Assembly (NCBI GenBank): GCA_964625855.1
Contig: CAZVFC010000020.1
Coordinates: 78,307-142,306, forward strand
Direction: 5' to 3'
Origin: JAPLUA01 sp964625855
Lineage (GTDB): Bacteria > Verrucomicrobiota > Verrucomicrobiia > Limisphaerales > UBA8199
DNA length: 64,000 nt
Made by a program: the position numbers and the translations under genes. Positions 27,101 through 36,278 of the stretch are shown one piece after another (within the stretch, counting starts at the first letter, position 1; every line of letters starts with the position of its first letter). The notes under the pieces are model-generated. The model had not been told where the DNA came from. It made no database searches and saw only the letters and a list, made by a program, of their open reading frames with translations.

Positions 27101-30100
27101 AACGACAAACAGATCGAGGTTGACGAGACTCTTTCCATTGCGCTCCTGGCCAACGCGGCTTATACCCTCGCCACTTCGACGGCCCAAGCAACCATCGTGA
27201 GCGACGACGTCCTGAGACTCACGGTGTATCCCACGGCCGGCGGCCCGGCTGAACCCGCCACGTCAGGTCGCTTCACCTTCAAACGCGAGGGGGATCTGAG
27301 CGGAAACCTTGAAATCGGTTATGCGGTGGGGGGCTCAGCCACTCCCGGCGTTGATTACCAGGCGCTCAGCGGCAGGCTCCTGATTCCCGCGGGGGCCACT
27401 TCGGCGGATCTGCAGCTCACTCCCATTGACGATAGCGAGTTGGAAGGCGATGAATCTGTGATCCTCTCTGTCACGAACGCCCCAGGCTGCGATTCGGACG
27501 CGCCGGCGAGCGGCATGCTCCTGATCCGGGATAACGAAAAGGCCTCCGTCAGCATCACCGCCCCTGATTCGGGTGCCTCGGAACCGGGCGACGACCCCGG
27601 TAGTTTCGTTGTCTCGCGCGGCTCTGTGGTCAATGGCACCCTGACCGTGCCCATGGCCATCAGCGGCCTGGCTGTGAACGGGGTGGACTACGTGCCTCTG
27701 GACAACCAGGTAGTGATCCCTGACGGCGTCAGTTCCGTGACGCTGGATCTGATTCCTTTCGATGACCTCCACCTGGAAACCACCGAGGACGTGCAGTTCG
27801 TCCTGATCCCCGGCACCAACTACAACCTCGGTACCGCCATGGCCGTGGTCCGGATCACCGATAATGACGAGTCCGGCGTGCCCGCCATCGGTTTTACCGC
27901 CGCCAGTTCCAGGTTCGAGGAGAACCGCAGCCCGGGAATCAGTGTCTCCTTGAGCGCGACTTCATCCGCGCCGGTGACGGTGGAGTATCGCGTCATTGGG
28001 GGCACCGCCTCCAGCAGTGACTTCACTCTCCCTGACGGCACACTGACGCTTGAGCCGGGCAACCGGGCCAAATCCATCCCGCTCGTCATCAACAACGATT
28101 CGCTGGCCGAACCGGACGAAACCATCCGGGTGGTGCTGTTCAATCCTTCGGGCGCCAGTTTCGACGGCATCAAGCTTCACACCTATACGATTGCTGATGA
28201 CGACACGGCTTCACTGAGCGTGAGCGCCACCATCCCCGCCGCCTCGGAAACGGGCCCCGTGCCGGGCAACTTCCGCATCACGCGCACCGGTTCCACCAGC
28301 TCGAATCTGCTGGTCAAATTCCAGGTGACGGGCACAGCCGCCGCCCCCGGCGATTATGCGCCGATCGGGGGCAGCGCCGTCATCCCTGCCGGCGCAGGTT
28401 TCCTCGATCTGCCGGTGCTGCCCGTGGATGATCCTACCGAAGAGTTCACCGAGGGTGTCAAACTGACCCTGCTCAACGCCCCCTCCGCGAGAATTGTCTC
28501 TCCCAATACAGCCACGGTCACGATCGCGGATAACGATTCGGATTCCCGGCCCATAGTTTCCATTGACTCCATCGCCTCGCAGTTCGCCGTCGAGGGTGGA
28601 GGGGACGGCCTGTTCACCATTACCCGGACAGGCCCTACGGCCACGAACCTCACCGTTTACTTCAGCCGCGGCGGCACTGCCACCCAGGGCTCCGATTACA
28701 CTCCACTGACCGTTCCCATCGTCATTCCTGCCGGCCAAAGCAATACCACACTCCCGGTAACCGCCATTGATGACTCGCTCATCGAGGGTGAAGAAACCGT
28801 GGTCCTGGCCCTGACCGCGCACGAAAGCTATCGGACGGCCTATCCCTCCTCGGCGACCGTCGTGGTGCAGGACAACGACCAGAGTGTTCGGGTTGATCCG
28901 AGCGACCTCATCGCCAGTGAACCCGGGACCGATAGAGGCGAATTCTCATTTACCCGGTTCGGCACCACCAACACTCCGCTGCAGGTCCTCTTCACCACCA
29001 GCGGCAGCGCTGTCAGCGGAAGCGATTACCTCCCCATCGGCAACTCCGTGGTGATTCCCGCCGGCAGTCTCACGGCCGCTCTCCCGGTGGTGGCGCTCGA
29101 TGACCTCCTGATCGAAGGGCCGGAGACTTTGAACCTGCAGTTGCAGCCGAACGCGGCTTACACCATCGGCGCGGCTGATACCGCTGGCGTCACCATCGCA
29201 GACGATGAGCCGATGCTTACCATTTCCGCCACGGTCGAGACCGTGGTGGAAGGCAGCCGCGACCCCGCCGTGCTCACGGTTACGCGGTACGGCGATCCCA
29301 AGTACGAAATCACCGCGCTCCTTTCCATCAGCGGCAGCGCCAGCTACGGCGTTGACTATCCCCCCTTCACCACCAACGTCCTCTTTACCTGCGGCGTCAT
29401 GGCCATTGACCTGCTGATATTTCCCACAAATGAACTGGTGGCTGAAGGTGTGGAAACCGTGACCGCCGCGTTGGTGCCTCATCCTTCCTACACGGTGCTG
29501 TCGCCAAGCAACGCGATGGTGTCCATTATGGATGCGGCCCAAAACCTCGCCCCCTCAGTCACCATTACCAGCCCGACGGCCGATACCGTTTTCTTGCTGG
29601 GCACCAACGTGAATATGATTCTCGAGGCCGTCGTTTCCATTGCGGACACGAATGTCCCGCTGAACCTGTTGTGGAGCAAGGTGGCCGGGCCCGACACGCT
29701 CCGGTTTGGCCCCGAGACGAATGCCAACACCACCGTGAGCTTCACCAACCGCGGCATTTATGTCCTGAGGCTCACGGCTGACAACGGGGCGCTCACCAAC
29801 TATGCAGAGGTCACCGCCATCGTAGGCGCCGTCGAGTCGTTGTCCAGCAACAGCCTGCACTGGACCTTTGATGAGGGCTCCGGCACGAACGTTCTCGACG
29901 CCTCCGGCGCGGCCCGGAACGGCGTCATTTCCGGGCCGTTTAACTGGTCCAGCAACGGTGTGCTCGGAGGCGCGCTGGAACTGAGCGGCGCCGGCAGCGA
30001 GGCGCGCGAGTCCCCGGCCTCGGGTTTCCTCAACGGGCTTGAGGCATTCACTCTCTCGCTCTGGACAAGATCGCTTCAAACCAACGTTGACCAGGGACTC

Positions 30101-31564
30101 TTCGCGGCGAACGACACCGGGACCAACACCACCCTGGAGCTTGGACGGCGGCTCTATCCGTCCTGCGGCGCGGCGACCAATGTCATTGAGGCGGCGATTC
30201 CAACCGACGCGGGTGTCGTGCGTTACATCAGCGACACTCAGACCGTCACCCACGACTGGCAGCACCTTGTACTGTGCTGGAGCAACGGCCTGCCGCCCGC
30301 TCTCTACATCAATGGACTATCCGATCGGCCGCATGCGCGTGTATCGGTTCTCGAAGGCGCGCTCGTCAACAGCCCGCAATTCCTGGTCGGCCGGGGGTTG
30401 GCGGCCCCGCCCCAGTCATGGGAGAGGATGCTGGATGACGTTCGCCTGTTCCCGCGCGCCTTGTCCAGGTGGGAAATTGGCGCGCTGGCGGCCCTGCCGC
30501 CTACCAACTACGGCGCCATCGTCGAAGCCGGCTCCAACATCACCGTCCAGGTAATCTCGCTCGCCGAGTTGGCGGGCAGCGTGGTGGACGACGGACAGCC
30601 CGACCCGCCGGGCCTGCTGACAACGACCTGGCTCCTGGTCGAAGGCCCGGGCAACGTTACCTTCACCAATGCCAACGCTCTCACCAATAGCGTCGGCTTT
30701 GAAGCCGTGGGTGAGTACGTCTTTCGTCTTATCGCCGACGATGGGCAGGTTAAGACCTATGACGATCTGGTCGTCACCGTGATCGAGCCAACCCGGGTTG
30801 ACATCTTCACCTGGGACCCCGACGCGGCAGAACTGGGACCTGATACCGGCATGTTCTCGCTGTCGCGCTCTGGCGATGACACCGTAGATCTGCCCGTCTT
30901 CCTGGTGATGGGCGGCTTCGCCAGCAATGGAGTGGATTTCATCGAGATCACCAACGTCTATGTATTTCCCGCCGGGACCAGCTTCCTGGAAGTGGTGATC
31001 ACGCCTTTCCTGGACGACCGCACCGAAGGTGACGAGCCCTTTACGCTTACCGTGGTGAGCAACGCCAGCTACTCGATCGGGAATCCTGAAGCCTCGGTCA
31101 CCATCCACGACTCCCCCTACGGCGCGTGGACCGTCGGCCATTTCACCCTTGAAGAACTCACCGATCCCACCCTCAGCGGTGCCGGCGCCGATTTTGACGG
31201 TGATTCGCTCGTCAACTTCGCCGAATACGCCGCCAACCGCGACCCGCGCACGCCGGAGACCAATCCGCCAGTGGTAATGACCATCGAGACCGACCCGGCA
31301 GACGGCAACCCTTACCTTACCATTCAATACCCGCGCCGGCTGGAGCCTACGGACACGACTTACGAGGTGCACGTTTCAAACGACCTCTCGATCTGGCAAA
31401 CCGGCACCAATTACGTCCAGGAACTTCAAGCCACCGACGACGGCAACGGCCTCACCGAGACGGTCAAGGCGCGGCTCACCGCGCCCTTCTCCACCGCCAC
31501 GAACCAGTTCGTTACGGTAAAGGTTTGGCTCCGGGTCACGAAGCCGGTCGCTAAGCGGCGGTAG
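24128..31564 (+). CDS. Giant secreted metalloprotease with Calx-beta array and LamG domain
   Basis: 2478 residues with a GTG start at 24128. The N-terminus is a membrane/lipoprotein-type signal (AGLLLRGC). HELGHNYGLWH at 426-436 is the HExxHxxGxxH zinc site of metzincin-type proteases (M12/M43-like); ACAARV- and TMGAAAAGRNHFNA-type sequence around 455-475 is where the Met-turn region should be. A PKD-like domain (~617-705, GDASDPDGDELAYAWFG) and a carboxypeptidase-regulatory-like domain (~712-780) follow. Then come nine Calx-beta repeats (~799-1807; each with a G-x-DY centre such as TLGTDYDL, TAGADYTN or VNGVDYVP, and a final VTIADDD-type strand). A second PKD, a LamG domain (~1908-2117), a tenth Calx-beta (~2223-2328) and an EF-hand-like loop (DFDGDSLVNFAEYAA, ~2353) complete it. 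Predicted: surface or secreted protease on a calcium-binding stalk. The substrate is unknown. Confidence 0.88.
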   Translation: MKHFASLAAVIAVAGLLLRGCFWLASDPEPDGANSARFLPSASPAPQPASITSLTPAAQVAVAAPGPFAILKPPVSKPIPPAFQDFSAWVGAFLSNRNAATAARGEALAWKRREALIELIQADPQRALELAVPFAWRDDLPRNVTRHFEQPVDGRGSLTVAVATDFDRAKATVLREAHVGSNTYQAFVYGRRLTQPCKDNIPLHGVAVGNKLALDSKPVRMLEPAEAEARHQRDSTGAPGLCGVCGRPAVLAGDIGGVTAHFCGTGHAQLVNDAWVLAESGDPIAFAPGDETGSAPWSLGPKSLLYMRVNFPDDLTEPNSEASAYAAMDEVNSFYVEGSYNQTAITPTVTPLLTLPQTKGWYSTAGPGALLSDAREAARLAGYDTSNYALDIVSLTSVPEYDWGGLGFVGGKGTWLQSSGAGVTAHELGHNYGLWHGNFWETTNYSAIAYGTNVEYGNSFDTMGAAAAGRNHFNANFKSLLHWLPDAAVQTVTGNGRCRIFPFDTARRVDGCVYAARVRKDFERDYWVEYRERFASNPWLTHGVLLNWSAWAASSGGTDLLDTTPGSPDGKNDAAVVIGRTFSDYPAGVHITPTALGVTGTNRWIEVQIHSGFFPSNRPPKLKLFASPTDAAPGELVHFQGDASDPDGDELAYAWFGTSYDTDDPSVFSTNNLPWTYRTWSTSGTRVIRCLVSDMKGGVASANVVVNVGPPAGFTVSGRVTDPGGRPLEGALIATGPEAPDLRVGYTDSRGCYVIAGILGEVELQAIKYGYSFTNSTWTNPVAPTAHTSNIDFTAIPLPAISIHATNNALPENDPASQLIFLTHSGDTNQDVAVKVVLSGSATLGTDYDLTPPLSAGENTVSIPAGTNVAMIQLQVRNDATAEFTESVSLSLVEEGGLVVAAPGEVTLSIIDDDTPLRPRVSIASLVSRVPEDGMDSATFVVTRLGSVAADLAVFYATGGTATAGADYTNQLGVFVIPAGQAEARLKIPPINDKQIEVDETLSIALLANAAYTLATSTAQATIVSDDVLRLTVYPTAGGPAEPATSGRFTFKREGDLSGNLEIGYAVGGSATPGVDYQALSGRLLIPAGATSADLQLTPIDDSELEGDESVILSVTNAPGCDSDAPASGMLLIRDNEKASVSITAPDSGASEPGDDPGSFVVSRGSVVNGTLTVPMAISGLAVNGVDYVPLDNQVVIPDGVSSVTLDLIPFDDLHLETTEDVQFVLIPGTNYNLGTAMAVVRITDNDESGVPAIGFTAASSRFEENRSPGISVSLSATSSAPVTVEYRVIGGTASSSDFTLPDGTLTLEPGNRAKSIPLVINNDSLAEPDETIRVVLFNPSGASFDGIKLHTYTIADDDTASLSVSATIPAASETGPVPGNFRITRTGSTSSNLLVKFQVTGTAAAPGDYAPIGGSAVIPAGAGFLDLPVLPVDDPTEEFTEGVKLTLLNAPSARIVSPNTATVTIADNDSDSRPIVSIDSIASQFAVEGGGDGLFTITRTGPTATNLTVYFSRGGTATQGSDYTPLTVPIVIPAGQSNTTLPVTAIDDSLIEGEETVVLALTAHESYRTAYPSSATVVVQDNDQSVRVDPSDLIASEPGTDRGEFSFTRFGTTNTPLQVLFTTSGSAVSGSDYLPIGNSVVIPAGSLTAALPVVALDDLLIEGPETLNLQLQPNAAYTIGAADTAGVTIADDEPMLTISATVETVVEGSRDPAVLTVTRYGDPKYEITALLSISGSASYGVDYPPFTTNVLFTCGVMAIDLLIFPTNELVAEGVETVTAALVPHPSYTVLSPSNAMVSIMDAAQNLAPSVTITSPTADTVFLLGTNVNMILEAVVSIADTNVPLNLLWSKVAGPDTLRFGPETNANTTVSFTNRGIYVLRLTADNGALTNYAEVTAIVGAVESLSSNSLHWTFDEGSGTNVLDASGAARNGVISGPFNWSSNGVLGGALELSGAGSEARESPASGFLNGLEAFTLSLWTRSLQTNVDQGLFAANDTGTNTTLELGRRLYPSCGAATNVIEAAIPTDAGVVRYISDTQTVTHDWQHLVLCWSNGLPPALYINGLSDRPHARVSVLEGALVNSPQFLVGRGLAAPPQSWERMLDDVRLFPRALSRWEIGALAALPPTNYGAIVEAGSNITVQVISLAELAGSVVDDGQPDPPGLLTTTWLLVEGPGNVTFTNANALTNSVGFEAVGEYVFRLIADDGQVKTYDDLVVTVIEPTRVDIFTWDPDAAELGPDTGMFSLSRSGDDTVDLPVFLVMGGFASNGVDFIEITNVYVFPAGTSFLEVVITPFLDDRTEGDEPFTLTVVSNASYSIGNPEASVTIHDSPYGAWTVGHFTLEELTDPTLSGAGADFDGDSLVNFAEYAANRDPRTPETNPPVVMTIETDPADGNPYLTIQYPRRLEPTDTTYEVHVSNDLSIWQTGTNYVQELQATDDGNGLTETVKARLTAPFSTATNQFVTVKVWLRVTKPVAKRR

Positions 31565-31667
31565 CAGCTACTCGCTGCGCCGAACTCCGCCTCTGCACCG
31601 CACGCAGCCCCCGCCCCACCCAAGGACAAGCTTCGGCGACCAAACGGTGACTCCCCGGAGGGACCAC

Positions 31668-31710
31668 GGTGAGTCTCCCATGTTGATCGGATCAACATGG
31701 GAGACTCACC
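31668..31710. repeat. Perfect palindrome with 21-bp arms
   Basis: The sequence from 31668 to 31688 (GGTGAGTCTCCCATGTTGAT, then C) is repeated exactly in reverse complement at 31690-31710, with one G between. No T-run follows, so it is not a standard intrinsic terminator. It lies 100 bp after the giant protease gene. The rest of the gap 31565-32035 shows no supported gene. Confidence 0.9.
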
Positions 31711-32035
31711 GGCATATCGCCGGGGGGACGCCGTGGTTACGCCGGCGTTGCTGGCCGAGAGACTGTAATTGCAGGGGGCTACAGGAAGCTGCATTTCCGC
31801 CCTGTCGGCGAGTCGGATAACCCTCATTGTCCCAGAAGTGGACAGTAGGCCGGTTGGCGCCGGGTCCGGGGTGGCTGCGGGTCCGCAGGTTCAACCAAGT
31901 CGCCTCCAGCGGGGCGCTTGTCTCCCGATGGTGGTGCCCGGATACGCCCCTTGATCGCCGGGTGTCCAGGCCCTCTCGCGATGCGCCCAGTTTATCCTTT
32001 AATACCATGCAAGGAGCCCATTAAATGCCTCCGAT

Positions 32036-32674
32036 ATGAAACCTATTTCATTCCTGTGGCTCTCGCTGGGCATCGGTGGGTTCCTGGCGGCCGGGTTGGT
32101 TCCTGGAGCCGCCGCCGACGCGGCGAAAACCGACACCCCCAGCATGGACGTGAAAGCCGAGGTCGCCAAACTCCAGCAGCGGGAGATTGAACTCACCGCC
32201 CAGTTCGCCTTGCTTAAAGAGCTGGCAGCTCAACACCGCCAACGAGCCGACGCGGCGAATACCGCCAACCAACGCGACAAGTCCAAGTGGGAAGGCGAGC
32301 TCGCCCGCGAATTGGCGGACCGGGTGGACCGGACTACCGTCCAATTGGAGGAGGTGATGCGCCAGCGGTTAACCGCTGAGGAGTCCGCCAAATTGGCCGC
32401 CGGGCCAGCTACCCCAGAGGCGCCGGATCGGGATGAGGCCGCCTTTCTTGCCCGGCTGGATACCCAACTCTGGCGCGTGGAACAGGATCTGAAGGCGGCC
32501 CTCGAAACGACCAAAGGATTCAACGCTCAACTGCAAACCAACAGCACGCCCGAACACGTGCTCCGGGTATCCTTTCTGGTCCAGGAAAACAACACGCTCA
32601 TCCGTTACCTTGAGCGAGACAGGTCCGAATTGGAGCTCAAAGCTCTCCAATACCGTGCGCTCAAGAAGCGCTAG
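32036..32674 (+). CDS. Exported coiled-coil protein of unknown function
   Basis: 212 residues. A signal peptide (MKPISFLWLSLGIGGFLAAG ... GAAA) is followed by a highly charged helical region rich in Glu, Gln, Lys and Arg (KAEVAKLQQREIELTAQFAL, LLKELAAQHRQRADAAN, ELARELADRVDRTTVQLEEV), which is probably two coiled-coil segments separated by a Pro-rich linker (AGPATPEAPDRDE, ~120-135). The shape resembles periplasmic OmpH/Skp-like or membrane-fusion helices, but no family is recognised. It is monocistronic, between the giant protease gene and the convergent antiporter gene. Confidence 0.7.
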   Translation: MKPISFLWLSLGIGGFLAAGLVPGAAADAAKTDTPSMDVKAEVAKLQQREIELTAQFALLKELAAQHRQRADAANTANQRDKSKWEGELARELADRVDRTTVQLEEVMRQRLTAEESAKLAAGPATPEAPDRDEAAFLARLDTQLWRVEQDLKAALETTKGFNAQLQTNSTPEHVLRVSFLVQENNTLIRYLERDRSELELKALQYRALKKR

Positions 32675-32867
32675 TCCGAACAGCTCCCGCCGCGAGCGAA
32701 CCCGCAGTCACAGGGATAGCCCAGGCAGGAAGATCCGGGCCAGAAAGACCCCCCAGAAAGGAAGCCGGCCTGGAGTGATTCGGTTCGCGCTCCGTGCTTG
32801 ATGGCGTGAGATTGCGCCTCCGCAACCACTGACTACTGGCGCGTGTGGAGTGTGGCCAGGTGCCTGA

Positions 32868-34544
32868 TTAATGGCCGCGAATCTTCGGCTCCGCTGCGGC
32901 GATCTCGATCAGGCGCAATGCAGAGCTTACCGAGTCCATTAAGCGCTGACCGATCTGCTCGAATTCCACGACCAAGTGCGAGGCACCAGCCATCTTCAGT
33001 CTCTGGGCCTGCACGCGATCCTGGGCTTGCACCACGATGGGTGTCGCCGGCGGCGCCAACAGGCGAAAGGCCAGAATCGCCCGTTCGGCGGTGGCGTCGT
33101 CGTCGCTGGCGACCACCAGCAACCGACAGCGGGCGGCGCCGGCGTTCCGCAAGACCGTGTGATCGGTCATGTCTCCGATTGAAACCGGGTAACCGCGCCG
33201 CTGCCCGGCGAGGACCCGGTCCCAATTCAATTCGAGCGCCGCAAAAGGGATATTACGCTCGCGGAGAAATGCGGCCACGGCCTCGCCGCAGCGCCCAAAG
33301 CCCCCCACAATCACCATCGGCTCGGCGGCTTCCGCGAGCGGGGCCGGCGGCCACTGCGTGCGCTCCAGCCGTTCCACGCGCCGGCCCCAGGCCTCGGCCA
33401 ACTTCGCGAGCAACGGCGTGAGCGCCATGGTAACGGACACGGTTAACACTCCGGTACTGGCGGCTTCGTCGCCGATGATCCCCTCCCGCTCTGACAGGGC
33501 CATCAGGACGAAGGCGAATTCCCCGCATTGCGCGCACAGCAACGCTGTGCGCACGGAAGTGCCGGGCCGCTTTCGAAACAAGATGCCCAGCAGCAGCAGC
33601 ACCGCCGCTTTGATCAGCAATATGCCCAGCACCATCACCACTACGATCAACCCCTCGCGTTGCAGCACCCCCAGCTTCATGTTCATCCCCACCGCAATGA
33701 AGAACAGCGACAGCAGCATCTCCTTCCAGCGTTCCGCCACACTCTCTACTTGGAGTTGGAACGGCGAGCCGGAGAGCAGCAGTCCGACGACAAACCCGCC
33801 CAGGGCCATGGACAGACCCGCCGACTGCGCCAGCCAGGCGGCCACCAGGACAGCCAACAACGTCACCGCCGTGAAGCCGGAGTGATTCCGGGAGTGCACA
33901 TTGATGGTGAGCAGATGAGGCACCACGTATCGGCCCAGGAGCCCAATGGCGGTGAGGACGGCGGTGACTAATCCCATGTGCAACAGGAGGGGCAGTGAGG
34001 GAGCCGCGGTGGCCACCCCATCGCGGTGAGCGACAATTGACACCAGAGCCAGCAACGGAATCGCCGCCAGATCCTGCGCCAACAGCACAGCAAAGGAAGT
34101 CTGCCCATGATCGGTCTTCAGCTCCTTGCGATCTTCCAGTAGTTGCACCACAAAGGCCGTCGAGGAAAGGGCCAGGATCAACCCGCCGAGGGCGGCGTTG
34201 GACCAGGCGTGGGCGCCGCAAAAACGCAGAAACAACGCCAAGGCTCCTCCCGTAACCACCAGTTGGGCGACGCCCAGGCCCAGCACGTCCCTGCGCATCT
34301 CCCACAGCCTCGAAGGATTCAACTGCAAACCAATCACGAACAGCAGAAACACCACGCCCAGCTCCGCAAACTCGCGCAGGCCCTCCGCGCTTTCGGTCAC
34401 GTTGAAACCACTCGGCCCGAGCACCGTACCTGCCGTCAGCAACCCGAGGATCGAGCCCAGACCCAGCCGGCGCGAGAAGCCGACCGCCAGGTAACTGATG
34501 ATCAGGATTACAATGGCCGATCCGATGAAATGATGCAGCGTCAT
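32868..34544 (-). CDS. Kef-type cation:proton antiporter (CPA2) with TrkA-N domain
   Basis: 558 residues. The first ~380 are 11-13 hydrophobic segments of the Na+/H+ exchanger/CPA2 fold, with FAELGVVFLLFVIGLQLNPS, ALGGLILALSSTAFVVQLLE and MALGGFVVGLLLSGSPF at their usual places. Residues ~415-540 form a TrkA-N Rossmann domain (PMVIVGGFGRCGEAVAAFLR, a GxGxxG variant, then GDMTDHTVLRNAGAARCRLL) that binds NAD(H). The protein resembles the YbaL/KefB branch. It would exchange K+ or Na+ for protons across the inner membrane under nucleotide control. It lies 85 bp downstream of hypB on the same strand; a shared transcript is possible but not shown. Confidence 0.9.
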   Translation of the reverse strand: MTLHHFIGSAIVILIISYLAVGFSRRLGLGSILGLLTAGTVLGPSGFNVTESAEGLREFAELGVVFLLFVIGLQLNPSRLWEMRRDVLGLGVAQLVVTGGALALFLRFCGAHAWSNAALGGLILALSSTAFVVQLLEDRKELKTDHGQTSFAVLLAQDLAAIPLLALVSIVAHRDGVATAAPSLPLLLHMGLVTAVLTAIGLLGRYVVPHLLTINVHSRNHSGFTAVTLLAVLVAAWLAQSAGLSMALGGFVVGLLLSGSPFQLQVESVAERWKEMLLSLFFIAVGMNMKLGVLQREGLIVVVMVLGILLIKAAVLLLLGILFRKRPGTSVRTALLCAQCGEFAFVLMALSEREGIIGDEAASTGVLTVSVTMALTPLLAKLAEAWGRRVERLERTQWPPAPLAEAAEPMVIVGGFGRCGEAVAAFLRERNIPFAALELNWDRVLAGQRRGYPVSIGDMTDHTVLRNAGAARCRLLVVASDDDATAERAILAFRLLAPPATPIVVQAQDRVQAQRLKMAGASHLVVEFEQIGQRLMDSVSSALRLIEIAAAEPKIRGH

Positions 34545-34629
34545 TCCGGACGATCATTGTTCGAGTTTCCGGCCCACGACAAGCTTTGTTCTATCCCGCC
34601 GGCGTTCTGACCGCGCCCCCCCTGAGCCC

Positions 34630-35538
34630 TCAGAGGCTCAGCGGATCGCGCTCGCTCCGCTGTTGGTGCTGCTGCGCGACAAATTGACGCCAGGCGTCCA
34701 TCCCTTGGCCGGTCCTGGCGGAAGTCTCGAACACCTGCGCTTTCGGAGCCACGCGCCGGAGGTTGGCCAGCGCCAGCTCGCGATCATATCCGCAAGCCTC
34801 GGCAAGGTCCATCTTGCTGACAATCACTGCATCCGCCGATTGGAACATGGGGGGATACTTGAGGGGTTTGTCTTCCCCCTCGGTGACGGACAGGAGGACG
34901 ATGCGCAGATCCTCGCCCAGGTCGTAGGATGCCGGGCAGACCAGGTTGCCGACGTTCTCAATGATGAGGAGTTGGAGGCCGCCGAGGTCCATTCGCTTCA
35001 CGGCGCGGGCTACCATCTCCGCTTCGAGGTGGCAAACCGTGCCGGTAGTGACCTGCACGACGGGCGCACCTGTCTCGCGCAACCGCTGGGCATCGTTGTC
35101 GGTTGCCAGGTCGCCGACGATTACGCCCGCCTTCAGTTTCGGGTGCAGAGTGCGGATAGACTCGCGGATGAAGGTGGTCTTGCCGGAGCCGGGTGACGAA
35201 AGGAAGTTCAGGACCAAGAGGCCGCGCGCCTGGAAAAATCCCCGGTTCCGCTCGGCGAGGCGGTCGTTCTTGTCGAGAATAGCCCGGCGCACTTCCACGG
35301 TTCGCCGCGTTTCGGCGTCCGCTTCATGGCCGGGGTCGTGTGCCGCCGCCCCTTGACTGTGGGAATGAGGGTGGGTGTGTTCGTGGCCATGGTGTTCGCC
35401 GGGTCCGTGCGGGTGCTCATGCTCGTGGGCGTGATCGTGGTCATGGCTATGGCCGTGGCCGTGATCGTGGTCATGGTGGCCGGCATCAATGCCCGCCGGA
35501 CTCTCTCCGGGCAATCCGCATCCGCATTCTTTACACAT
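34630..35538 (-). CDS. hypB: Hydrogenase/urease nickel incorporation GTPase HypB
   Basis: 302 residues. The N-terminal MCKECGC is the high-affinity nickel motif CxxCGC. Residues ~21-60 are a His/Asp-rich metal-storage stretch. The G-domain carries Walker A SSPGSGKT (114-121), VIVGDLATDNDAQRL, IIENVGNLVCPASYDLGED (the metal-binding Cys of the G-domain) and VIVSKMDLAE (NKxD equivalent). The protein hands Ni2+ to NiFe-hydrogenase maturation with HypA. The start overlaps the hypA stop by one base (TAATG). No hydrogenase structural genes or other hyp genes are in the window. Confidence 0.96.
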   Translation of the reverse strand: MCKECGCGLPGESPAGIDAGHHDHDHGHGHSHDHDHAHEHEHPHGPGEHHGHEHTHPHSHSQGAAAHDPGHEADAETRRTVEVRRAILDKNDRLAERNRGFFQARGLLVLNFLSSPGSGKTTFIRESIRTLHPKLKAGVIVGDLATDNDAQRLRETGAPVVQVTTGTVCHLEAEMVARAVKRMDLGGLQLLIIENVGNLVCPASYDLGEDLRIVLLSVTEGEDKPLKYPPMFQSADAVIVSKMDLAEACGYDRELALANLRRVAPKAQVFETSARTGQGMDAWRQFVAQQHQQRSERDPLSL

Positions 35539-35879
35539 TAGTCAATCTCCATCGAGGCGACTTCCATTTCCCGGCCCGCGCGGAGCTCTCCGCTCGGGTT
35601 GTGGCAATCGGGGCACTCGGCAAACATATCGTCCGACTGGAACTCCCGCGCGCACGTAGCGCACCAGAACCGGGCGGGCACATGCTCGATGGCCAGTTTG
35701 GCATGCTCTGCGAGGGTTCCCGGTGCCAGCGCTTCGAACGCGAATTCCAACGCATCCGGCACCACGCCGCTCAGCGCGCCAATCCGCAGCCGAATCTCAT
35801 GCACCCGCGTGGCGCCGGCCTGTTGGGCCTGTGCCAGGGCTACATTCAAAGCGCTCTGCATGATGGATAATTCGTGCAT
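35538..35879 (-). CDS. hypA: Hydrogenase maturation nickel metallochaperone HypA
   Basis: 113 residues from the ATG at 35879. MHELSIMQSALNVALAQAQQ is the conserved nickel-binding N-terminus (Met1-His2-Glu3). The zinc ribbon CxxC...CxxC is at Cys73/76 and Cys89/92. Length matches the family (about 113-118). An in-frame start farther upstream (36020) would add 47 unrelated residues and is rejected because MHEL must be the mature end. It forms an operon with hypB, sharing one base. Confidence 0.95.
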   Translation of the reverse strand: MHELSIMQSALNVALAQAQQAGATRVHEIRLRIGALSGVVPDALEFAFEALAPGTLAEHAKLAIEHVPARFWCATCAREFQSDDMFAECPDCHNPSGELRAGREMEVASMEID

Positions 35880-36278
35880 GGTGTTCCGCGAGCGTCGAAC
35901 ACTCCGGCCACCGATGCCGCGGGTCGAAGCCGTCACCCTTGGAAGATATTGCTCCCAGGCGGGTCTGACAAACGATTTGTGTGGCCAACACCGGCACGGG
36001 GCGCATCTCGACACCGCCACCGGAGCGCGGCTGAGGACAGCCGCGCTCCGCGCATGTCCCGATTGCCGCGAGCGGTGGTGGCATCAAGATACGCCCACCG
36101 CACGGCTTCGGCGCTCCTTGGCTGCCCGCTGAATTTACCGGGCTCATCCCGCCGGTTTCCTGCGCGTTAGCCGAGGGCGGCCGACGGACCAGGCGGACCG
36201 GTGCGCCCAACGCACGTCCCGGGCATCTGGCGGGTTCTGAGCCTGGCCAGGGTGATCCGAACGCCGGGTACAAGCCAT

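Noticed and set aside
31668..31710. Rho-independent terminator
   Set aside because: Strong stem, but one-base centre and no T-run on either side. Kept as a palindrome of unknown role.
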